Both the position numbers and the translations under genes were made by a program. A model generated the notes under the pieces. It ran no database searches and was not told the origin of the DNA. It saw nothing but the letters and a program-made list of their open reading frames with translations. From Pseudomonas fluorescens (GTDB lineage Bacteria > Pseudomonadota > Gammaproteobacteria > Pseudomonadales > Pseudomonadaceae): a stretch of 64,000 nt of DNA. Position 1 is the first letter of the stretch. Every line of letters begins with the position of its first letter. Location of the stretch: positions 248,001 to 312,000 of the forward strand of contig NZ_CABVHU010000007.1 in NCBI RefSeq assembly GCF_902497855.1, given 5' to 3'. Positions 58,036-64,000 of this stretch are shown piece after piece.

Positions 58036-58710
58036 CTACAGCCACCCATACTCGGCCATGGACAGCGGATCGCCGTCACCGATGATGAAATGGTCGAGTA
58101 CCCGCACATCGATCAGGCCCAGCGCCTCCTGCAGGCGCTTGGTCAGCGTTCGGTCGGCTTGGCTGGGGCTGGTATTACCCGACGGGTGATTGTGGCAGAG
58201 GATCACTGCTGCGGCGTTGTGGGCCAGGGCACGCTTGACCACCTGCCGGGGATGGACACTCGTGCTGTCGATCGAGCCGCGAAACAACGCCTCGAAGGAC
58301 AGCACTTGATGCCTGGAGTCCAGAAACAGACAACCGAACACCTCATGCGGCTCGTGGCGGAGCATCGACTTCAGGTAATCGCGAACCGCCTGCGGATTTT
58401 CCAGCGCCGATTTCTGTCGCGCACGCTCGGCCAGATGCCGCCGACCCATTTCCTGCGCTGCCTGCAACTGAGCGAACTTCGCCGGCCCAAGCCCCAACTG
58501 CCCGCTGAACGCTGCCTGATCAGCCTCGAGCAGTGAGCGCAGGCTGCCAAACTGACTCAAGAGGTGTCGCGCCAGGTCCACCGCGCTCCTGCCGGCGACG
58601 CCGGTTCGTAAAAAAATGGCCAGCAGTTCGGCATCCGAAAGACTCGCCGCCCCCAGTTCAAGCAATCTCTCCCGCGGCCGCTCGGCGGCCGGCCAATCAC
58701 GAATACTCAT
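58036..58710 (-). CDS. radC: RadC/YicR family JAB-domain protein
   Basis: 224 residues from ATG 58710 (MSIRDWPAAERPRERLLELGAASLSDAELLAIFLRTGVAG), preceded by GGGAGG. A helix-hairpin-helix N-terminus is followed by the JAB metalloprotease-like domain with HNHPSGNTSPSQAD (the HxH-x-D zinc motif). Named radC for a supposed repair role that was later not confirmed. It is divergent from coaBC as in most gammaproteobacteria. The open frame runs 62 codons upstream without homology. Confidence 0.94.
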   Translation of the reverse strand: MSIRDWPAAERPRERLLELGAASLSDAELLAIFLRTGVAGRSAVDLARHLLSQFGSLRSLLEADQAAFSGQLGLGPAKFAQLQAAQEMGRRHLAERARQKSALENPQAVRDYLKSMLRHEPHEVFGCLFLDSRHQVLSFEALFRGSIDSTSVHPRQVVKRALAHNAAAVILCHNHPSGNTSPSQADRTLTKRLQEALGLIDVRVLDHFIIGDGDPLSMAEYGWL

Positions 58711-58846
58711 AACACCTCCCTGGAATATGGGCGCCGCTGTTCCGTAGCGGTCGCTGTGATATCGTAGCCCATCTTTTTTGCGGGCGATTTCATCCCTGGG
58801 GAGGGGGTATCGCCATGCAGTCATCAACGAAATGAAAGGCAGACCT

Positions 58847-60055
58847 ATGCAGCGGCTGTATCGGAAACGCATCGTTCTGGGCGTCGGCGGTGGCATTGCT
58901 GCCTATAAAAGCGCCGATCTGGTTCGCCGCCTGATCGACCAAGGCGCCGAAGTACGCGTGGTCATGACCCGTGGCGGCAGTGAATTCATCACCCCGCTGA
59001 CCATGCAGGCCCTCTCCGGGCACCCGGTCCACCTCGACCTGCTGGACCCTGCGGCGGAAGCCGCCATGGGCCACATCGAGCTGGCCAAATGGGCCGACCT
59101 GGTGCTGATCGCCCCCGCCACCGCGGACCTGATCGCCCGCCTGGCCCAAGGCATTGCCGACGACCTGCTGACCACGCTGGTGCTGGCCACCGACGCCGTG
59201 GTCGCCGTTGCCCCGGCGATGAACCAGGCAATGTGGCGCGATCCGGCCACCCAGGCCAACCTGCAAACCCTCGAAAGCCGCGACCTCAAAGTCTTCGGCC
59301 CGGCCTCCGGCAGCCAGGCCTGCGGCGACGTCGGCCTGGGCCGCATGCTCGAAGCCATCGAGCTCGCCCAATGCGCGGCGGACTGCTTCCAGCGCCAGGC
59401 GCTGACTGGCAAACACGTGCTGATCACCGCCGGCCCGACCCAGGAAAACATCGACCCGGTGCGCTACATCACCAACCACAGCTCAGGCAAAATGGGCTTT
59501 GCCCTGGCCGAGGCCGCGGTAGAAGCTGGCGCCCGTGTGACGTTGATCACCGGCCCGGTGCACCTGCCGACGCCGGACCGCGTCACCCGCATCGACGTGG
59601 TCAGCGCCCGCGACATGCTCGCCGCGTGTGAAGCTGCGATCCCCTGCGACCTGTTTATCGCCTCGGCAGCAGTCGCAGACTACCGTCCGGAAGTCGTCGC
59701 CCCACAGAAACTCAAGAAAGATCCTACGAACGGTGACGGCTTGTTGCTACAGATGGTGCGTAACCCGGACATCCTGGCCACCATCGCCACTCGCCCCGAC
59801 CGTCCATTCAGTGTCGGTTTCGCCGCCGAAACCGAACACCTGCTCGACTACGCTGCCCGCAAGTTGAAAGACAAGAATCTCGATTTGATCGTCGCCAATG
59901 ACGTCGCCAACCCGAGTATCGGCTTCAATAGCGAAGAAAACGCCTGCAGCGTGATCGACCGCCAGCTACACGCCACACTTTTCGCCCAGACCAGCAAGAG
60001 CAAGATTGCCCGCCAGCTGATCACTTTTATCGCCGAACGTCTGAACCAGGTTTAA
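58847..60055 (+). CDS. coaBC: Bifunctional phosphopantothenoylcysteine decarboxylase/synthetase
   Basis: 402 residues from ATG 58847 with AAAGG upstream. The N-terminal CoaC flavoprotein (VLGVGGGIAAYKSADLVRRL, PAMNQAMW and the catalytic-loop GSQACGDVGLGRM) joins the CoaB domain (VLITAGPTQENIDPVRYITNHSSGKMGFALAEAA, IASAAVADYRPE, KLKKDPTNGDGLLLQM). Together they turn 4'-phosphopantothenate and cysteine into 4'-phosphopantetheine on the route to CoA. dut follows after 5 bases. Confidence 0.96.
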   Translation: MQRLYRKRIVLGVGGGIAAYKSADLVRRLIDQGAEVRVVMTRGGSEFITPLTMQALSGHPVHLDLLDPAAEAAMGHIELAKWADLVLIAPATADLIARLAQGIADDLLTTLVLATDAVVAVAPAMNQAMWRDPATQANLQTLESRDLKVFGPASGSQACGDVGLGRMLEAIELAQCAADCFQRQALTGKHVLITAGPTQENIDPVRYITNHSSGKMGFALAEAAVEAGARVTLITGPVHLPTPDRVTRIDVVSARDMLAACEAAIPCDLFIASAAVADYRPEVVAPQKLKKDPTNGDGLLLQMVRNPDILATIATRPDRPFSVGFAAETEHLLDYAARKLKDKNLDLIVANDVANPSIGFNSEENACSVIDRQLHATLFAQTSKSKIARQLITFIAERLNQV

Positions 60056-60060
60056 TTTAC

Positions 60061-60516
60061 ATGCACGCTTTGCAAGCCAAGATCCTCGACCCCCGCATCG
60101 GTACCGACTTCCCGCTGCCGCAGTACGCCACGCCCGGCTCCGCCGGCCTCGACCTGCGCGCCATGCTGGAAAAAGACACCGTCATCAAGCCGGGCGAAAC
60201 CCTGCTGATCCCTACCGGCCTGTCGGTGTACATCGGCGATCCAGGCCTGGCAGCGCTGATTCTGCCGCGCTCCGGCCTGGGTCATAAGCACGGCATCGTG
60301 CTGGGCAATCTGGTCGGTTTGATCGACTCCGATTACCAGGGCCCGCTGATGGTGTCGTGCTGGAATCGTGGCCAGACCGATTTCAACATGGTGGTCGGCG
60401 AACGCCTGGCTCAGCTGGTGTTGGTGCCGGTGGTGCAAGCGCACTTCGAGATGGTAGAAGAGTTCGTCGAAACCCAGCGCGGCACCGGTGGTTTCGGGCA
60501 TTCCGGCAGCCATTGA
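60061..60516 (+). CDS. dut: Deoxyuridine 5'-triphosphate nucleotidohydrolase
   Basis: 151 residues with the five dUTPase motifs: GSAGLDLRAM, LPRSGLGHKHGIVLGNLVGLIDSDYQGPLMV (motifs II-III), GERLAQLVLVPV, and C-terminal RGTGGFGHSGSH. It hydrolyses dUTP to dUMP, keeping uracil out of DNA. It is 5 bases after coaBC, the conserved coaBC-dut pair, and is followed by a 263-base leader before algC. Confidence 0.97.
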   Translation: MHALQAKILDPRIGTDFPLPQYATPGSAGLDLRAMLEKDTVIKPGETLLIPTGLSVYIGDPGLAALILPRSGLGHKHGIVLGNLVGLIDSDYQGPLMVSCWNRGQTDFNMVVGERLAQLVLVPVVQAHFEMVEEFVETQRGTGGFGHSGSH

Positions 60517-60531
60517 TATCACCCGGGTCCC

Positions 60532-60562
60532 TTGTGGCGAGAGACCTTGTTCCCTCGCCACA
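60532..60562. repeat. Short palindromic repeat, GTGGCGAG type
   Basis: TTGTGGCGAGAGACCTTGTT followed by CCCTCGCCACA: 8-base arms TGTGGCGAG/CTCGCCACA. This is a third small palindromic repeat type, seen once here, 16 bases after the dut stop. Confidence 0.75.
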
Positions 60563-60722
60563 GGTACGGCACCTGGTGAAATTTGCACAAAATTCATCTG
60601 GAAGGTTTACGGCTCAAAATCAAGGCATTGGCCGGTGATTCCCTCGCAAATGCAGGTGGCATGGCCTTTACACACCACGAACTCTCTGCCGAAAACGCCG
60701 TCATACCCTTCAGTTTGAACCC

Positions 60723-60743
60723 GCCGGTGAGTTTTTCACCGGC
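60723..60743 (+). promoter_or_regulatory. Hairpin in the algC leader
   Basis: Exact arms GCCGGTGA (60723-60730) and TCACCGGC (60736-60743) around GTTTT, 36 bases before the algC ATG and just ahead of its GGAG ribosome site. It could regulate translation of algC. There is no T run, so it is not an intrinsic terminator. Confidence 0.5.
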
Positions 60744-60779
60744 AGGTCCAGCCACTTTCAAGATGGAGCATTCCCAGTA

Positions 60780-62177
60780 ATGAGCACCCCGGCAAACGTC
60801 GCACCCAAGTTCCCCGACAGCATCTTCCGCGCCTACGATATTCGCGGCACCGTCCCGGAATTCTTGAACGCTGAAACCGCTTATTGGCTTGGTCGCGCCA
60901 TCGGCTCCCAGAGCCTGGCCCAGGACGAACCCAACGTTTCGGTTGGCCGCGACGGACGCCTGTCCGGCCCGGAACTGGTAGAGCAACTGATCAAGGGCCT
61001 GGCCGACAGCGGCTGCCACGTCAGCGACGTCGGCCTGGTACCAACCCCTGCGCTGTACTACGCCGCCAACGTACTGGCCGGTAAATCCGGGGTCATGCTG
61101 ACCGGCAGCCACAACCCGTCGAACTACAATGGCTTCAAGATCGTCATCGCTGGCGACACCTTGGCCAACGAACAGATCCAGGCCCTGCACGAACGCCTCA
61201 AGACCAACAACCTGAGCAGCGGCAAGGGCAGCATCACCCAGGTCGAGATCCTCGATCGCTACAACACTGAAATCGTCCAGGACATCAAACTCGCCCGCCG
61301 CCTGAAGGTGGTTGTCGACTGTGGCAACGGCGCGGCCGGCGTGATCGCCCCGCAGCTGATCGAAGCCCTGAACTGCGAAGTCATCCCGCTGTTCTGCGAG
61401 GTCGACGGCAACTTCCCCAACCACCATCCGGATCCGGGCAAGCCTGAAAACCTGGTGGACCTGATCGCCAAGGTCAAGGAAACCAACGCTGACCTGGGCC
61501 TGGCCTTCGACGGCGACGGCGATCGCGTCGGCGTGGTGACCAATACCGGCAGCATCGTTTACCCGGACCGTCTGCTGATGCTGTTCGCCCGCGACGTCGT
61601 GGCGCGCAACCCGGACGCGGAAATCATTTTCGACGTCAAATGCACCCGTCGCCTGACCCCGCTGATCAAGGAATATGGCGGTCGTCCGTTAATGTGGAAG
61701 ACCGGTCACTCGTTGATCAAAAAGAAAATGAAACAAACCGGCGCCCTGTTGGCCGGTGAAATGAGCGGCCACATCTTCTTCAAGGAGCGCTGGTTCGGTT
61801 TCGACGACGGCATTTACAGCGCCGCGCGACTGCTTGAGATCCTCAGCAAGGAAAAATCCACCGCGGAAGAGCTGTTCGCGACCTTCCCGAACGATATTTC
61901 TACGCCGGAAATCAATATCCATGTGACCGAAGAGAGCAAATTCAGCATCATTGATGCATTGCACGACGCGAAGTGGGGCGAAGGCGCTGACCTGACCACC
62001 ATTGACGGCGTGCGAGTCGACTACGCCAAAGGCTGGGGCCTGGTTCGCGCCTCCAACACCACTCCGGTGCTGGTGCTGCGCTTCGAGGCCGATGACGAGG
62101 CTGAACTGCAGCGCATCAAGGACGTGTTCAAAGTCCAGTTGAAGCGTGTTGCACCTGATCTCCAACTACCGTTTTGA
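60780..62177 (+). CDS. algC: Phosphomannomutase/phosphoglucomutase AlgC
   Basis: 465 residues, MSTPANVAPKFPDSIFRAYDIRGTVPEFLNAETAYWLGRAIG. The phosphoserine is Ser110 in GVMLTGSHNPSN and the metal loop is DGDGDR at 244-249, with EMSGHIFFKERWFGFDDGIY and RASNTTPVLVLRFE completing the sugar-binding sites. It interconverts mannose-6-P/mannose-1-P and glucose-6-P/glucose-1-P for alginate, LPS and rhamnolipid. It is the short form, without the extra N-terminal membrane domain found in some Pseudomonas AlgC. GGAG lies ten bases upstream. Confidence 0.97.
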   Translation: MSTPANVAPKFPDSIFRAYDIRGTVPEFLNAETAYWLGRAIGSQSLAQDEPNVSVGRDGRLSGPELVEQLIKGLADSGCHVSDVGLVPTPALYYAANVLAGKSGVMLTGSHNPSNYNGFKIVIAGDTLANEQIQALHERLKTNNLSSGKGSITQVEILDRYNTEIVQDIKLARRLKVVVDCGNGAAGVIAPQLIEALNCEVIPLFCEVDGNFPNHHPDPGKPENLVDLIAKVKETNADLGLAFDGDGDRVGVVTNTGSIVYPDRLLMLFARDVVARNPDAEIIFDVKCTRRLTPLIKEYGGRPLMWKTGHSLIKKKMKQTGALLAGEMSGHIFFKERWFGFDDGIYSAARLLEILSKEKSTAEELFATFPNDISTPEINIHVTEESKFSIIDALHDAKWGEGADLTTIDGVRVDYAKGWGLVRASNTTPVLVLRFEADDEAELQRIKDVFKVQLKRVAPDLQLPF

Positions 62178-62216
62178 TTTATTGAAGCGCCTTTTATCGA
62201 AGTGCCGGAGCCCTGA

Positions 62217-63122
62217 ATGACCCTCGAACGCGAAGCCGCCGCCAACACCGCCAAGGTCCTGTCCGAAGCGTTGCCTTACATCCGCCGCTATGTCGGCAAG
62301 ACGCTGGTGATCAAATACGGCGGCAACGCGATGGAAAGCGAGGAGCTGAAAACCGGCTTCGCCCGCGACATCGTGCTGATGAAAGCCGTGGGCATCAACC
62401 CGGTGGTGGTTCACGGTGGCGGCCCGCAAATCGGCGACCTGCTCAAGCGCTTGTCGATCGAAAGCCACTTCATCGATGGCATGCGCGTGACTGACGCACA
62501 GACCATGGACGTGGTGGAAATGGTCCTCGGTGGCCAGGTCAACAAGGACATCGTCAACCTGATCAATAGCCAAGGCGGAAGTGCCATTGGCTTGACCGGC
62601 AAGGACGCCGGGCTGATCCGCGCGAAGAAGCTCACCGTTACCCGTAAGACCCCGGAGATGACCACTCCTGAAATCATCGACATCGGCCATGTAGGCGAAG
62701 TGGTCGGGATCAACACCGAGTTACTGAACCTGCTGGTCAAAGGTAATTTCATCCCGGTGATCGCGCCAATTGGCGTAGGTGAAAATGGCGAGTCGTATAA
62801 CATCAACGCTGATCTGGTGGCCGGCAAAGTCGCCGAAGCGCTGAAAGCCGAAAAACTGATGCTGCTGACCAACATCGCCGGCCTGATGGACAAGTCGGGC
62901 ACGGTCCTGACCGGCCTGACCACCCAACAGGTCGACGAACTGATCGCCGATGGCACCATCTACGGCGGCATGCTGCCGAAGATCCGTTGCGCGCTGGAAG
63001 CGGTGCAAGGCGGCGTGGGCAGTTCGCTGATCATCGATGGCCGGGTGCCGAATGCGATTCTGCTGGAGATCTTCACCGATACCGGTGTGGGCACCCTGAT
63101 CAGCAATCGCAAGCGTCACTAA
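62217..63122 (+). CDS. argB: Acetylglutamate kinase
   Basis: 301 residues. The N-terminal helix (TLEREAAANTAKVLSEALPYIRRYVGKTLVIKYGGNAMESEELKTGFARDIVLMKAVGINPVVVHGGGPQI) shows the arginine-sensitive long form of NAGK. The rest has the amino-acid kinase fold (LVKGNFIPVIAPIGVGENGESYNINADLVAGKVAEAL). It phosphorylates N-acetylglutamate, the second and feedback-controlled step of arginine synthesis. It lies 39 bases after algC and ends at the terminator at 63137. Confidence 0.97.
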   Translation: MTLEREAAANTAKVLSEALPYIRRYVGKTLVIKYGGNAMESEELKTGFARDIVLMKAVGINPVVVHGGGPQIGDLLKRLSIESHFIDGMRVTDAQTMDVVEMVLGGQVNKDIVNLINSQGGSAIGLTGKDAGLIRAKKLTVTRKTPEMTTPEIIDIGHVGEVVGINTELLNLLVKGNFIPVIAPIGVGENGESYNINADLVAGKVAEALKAEKLMLLTNIAGLMDKSGTVLTGLTTQQVDELIADGTIYGGMLPKIRCALEAVQGGVGSSLIIDGRVPNAILLEIFTDTGVGTLISNRKRH

Positions 63123-63136
63123 GCGATAGCGCAAAC

Positions 63137-63177
63137 AAAAAGACCCCGCGCAGCCTGGCTGAGCGGGGTCTTTTTTT
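63137..63177 (+). terminator. Intrinsic terminator of argB
   Basis: Stem AAAAAGACCCCGC / GCGGGGTCTTTTT with a small inner loop and a run of seven T, starting 14 bases after the argB stop. It may also end the pyrE transcript on the other strand. Confidence 0.93.
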
Positions 63178-63223
63178 GCGCGGCACATCTGACAAACCAG
63201 GGGAGCCCAATTTGCTGAGCCCT

Positions 63224-63306
63224 CCTGTAGGAGCTGGCTTGCCAGCGAAAGCGGCATACCTGACACACCGCGTCGCATCGTTCGCCAGCAAGCCGGCTCC
63301 TACAGA
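63224..63306. repeat. REP doublet, GCTGGCTTGCCAGCGA type
   Basis: CCTGTAGGAGCTGGCTTGCC and inverse GCCAGCAAGCCGGCTCCTAC with a short spacer; its right edge touches the pyrE stop codon at 63308. Confidence 0.9.
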
Positions 63307-63307
63307 G

Positions 63308-63952
63308 TCAAACGCCGAATTGGGCGCGGTAGGCTTCGACTGCCGGCAAATGCTGCTTGAGCTGCGGATCGTCCGCGAGGAATTCGAGCACCTGATTCAG
63401 CGAAACAATGCTGATCACCGGAATGCCGAAGTCGCGCTCCACCTCCTGTATCGCCGACAACTCGCCGTTGCCACGCTCCTGACGGTTCAGGGCGATCAGC
63501 ACGCCCGCGGCCTTGGCGCCGTCCTGGGAAGCAATGATCTGCATCACTTCCCGGATCGCGGTACCCGCGGTGATCACGTCGTCGATGATCAGCACGTCGC
63601 CGGTCAATGGCGCACCGACCAGACTGCCGCCTTCACCGTGGGCCTTGGCCTCCTTGCGGTTGAAGCACCATGGCAAATCACGCTCATGATGTTCGGCCAA
63701 GGCCACTGCAGTGGTCGCTGCCAAGGGGATGCCTTTGTAGGCCGGGCCGAACAGTACATCGAAGGGAATGCCGCTCTCGACGATGGCTGCCGCATAGAAA
63801 CGACCCAGCTGCGCCAGGGCCTTTCCTGAGTTGAACAGGCCGGCATTGAAGAAGTAAGGACTGGTGCGCCCGGACTTCAGGGTGAACTCGCCGAAGCGCA
63901 AAACGCCGCGATCGATGGCAAAACGAATGAAATCGCGCTGATACGCTTGCAT
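63308..63952 (-). CDS. pyrE: Orotate phosphoribosyltransferase
   Basis: 214 residues from ATG 63952 (MQAYQRDFIRFAIDRGVLRFGEFTLKSGRTSPYFFNAGLFNSGKAL). The PRPP-binding loop is GDVLIIDDVITAGTAIRE and the flexible loop has NRKEAKAHGEGG. It makes OMP from orotate in pyrimidine synthesis. The ATG has GGGGTTTTTTT before it, a poor ribosome site with a T run; a GTG seven codons upstream is less likely. Its promoter lies partly beyond the window edge. Confidence 0.95.
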   Translation of the reverse strand: MQAYQRDFIRFAIDRGVLRFGEFTLKSGRTSPYFFNAGLFNSGKALAQLGRFYAAAIVESGIPFDVLFGPAYKGIPLAATTAVALAEHHERDLPWCFNRKEAKAHGEGGSLVGAPLTGDVLIIDDVITAGTAIREVMQIIASQDGAKAAGVLIALNRQERGNGELSAIQEVERDFGIPVISIVSLNQVLEFLADDPQLKQHLPAVEAYRAQFGV

Positions 63953-64000
63953 GAAAAAAACCCCAAATACCACGGATTTAGCTAATTAGGTTGACGCCGT

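Noticed and set aside
60583..60779. 65-codon frame between dut and algC
   Set aside because: It starts with TTG, has no ribosome site at either TTG or the inner ATG at 60661, and no family match. It is mentioned only as a possible regulatory frame.
1..64000. tRNA, rRNA, insertion sequence or prophage
   Set aside because: No CCA-ended cloverleaf, rRNA motif, transposase, integrase or phage structural gene was recognised on either strand. The BRO-N gene alone does not make a prophage.

Overview
The window is a stretch of chromosome from a Pseudomonas of the fluorescens complex. Three things point there. The conserved genes lie in the order I remember for the P. aeruginosa region from algP to pyrE: algP-FKBP-algQ-dsbH-hemY-hemX-hemD-hemC-algR-argH, then cyaA-rnk-cyaY-lptM-lysA-dapF-DUF484-xerC-HAD, amtB-glnK-ubiK-comM, proE-rep-xpt, pauR-dadX-rid-dadA-lrp, kauB-like, rpmG-rpmB, radC-coaBC-dut-algC-argB-pyrE. 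Second, the DNA is GC-rich with strong GC3 bias. Third, the intergenic gaps are studded with REP/REPIN doublets of the types typical of this group. The window cuts an ABC-F ATPase gene at its left end and stops just upstream of pyrE at its right end. No tRNA, rRNA, CRISPR array, transposase or intact prophage is visible.

Layout. 1-4.6 kb: ABC-F ATPase, TIGR02444 protein, the alginate-associated histone-like AlgP, a periplasmic FKBP isomerase, the anti-sigma factor AlgQ/Rsd and the thiol oxidase DsbH. 5-10 kb: the tightly packed heme operon hemC-hemD-hemX-hemY preceded by algR; the usual partner kinase gene algZ/fimS is missing between argH and algR. 10.4-23.8 kb: argH, a GST, adenylate cyclase CyaA, Rnk, frataxin CyaY, and a lysine/cell-wall and chromosome-dimer operon (lptM-lysA-dapF-DUF484-xerC-HAD), then SutA and YjbQ. 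24-26.4 kb: the ammonium module glnK-amtB, with a visible sigma-54 promoter and two NtrC-like sites, and ubiK. 26.4-28.5 kb: an accessory insert between ubiK and comM carrying a structured leader plus a BRO-N antirepressor-like gene, a HigBA toxin-antitoxin pair and a small orphan gene. 28.5-41.5 kb: comM, a secreted DUF4432 epimerase-like protein, a LysR/MATE divergent pair, a c-di-GMP phosphodiesterase like ProE, Rep helicase, Xpt, an acetyl-CoA hydrolase/transferase family protein and cytochrome c5. 41.6-55.4 kb: amine and amino-acid catabolism (pauR, dadX-ridA-dadA with divergent lrp, a PauB-like oxidase, a KauB-like aldehyde dehydrogenase), a MocR regulator divergent from a DUF1127 gene, a phospholipase-D lipoprotein, an MFS transporter bracketed by inverted REPINs, a cupin protein and an I78 inhibitor-like protein. 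55.4-64 kb: rpmB-rpmG, a dipeptide-binding protein, radC, and the coaBC-dut-algC-argB run with pyrE converging on it.

Functional themes. AlgP, AlgQ, AlgR and AlgC are the dispersed alginate/envelope regulators and the sugar-phosphate enzyme feeding alginate and LPS. LysA, DapF, DadX and LptM serve cell wall and outer membrane. GlnK-AmtB and the polyamine/D-alanine genes handle nitrogen. CyaA and the ProE-like enzyme act on cyclic nucleotides. The items most worth a second look are the multi-hairpin leader before the BRO-N gene, the 28-bp palindrome in the algR-argH gap, the MocR operator-like repeats before 48346, and the NtrC/sigma-54 architecture upstream of glnK.
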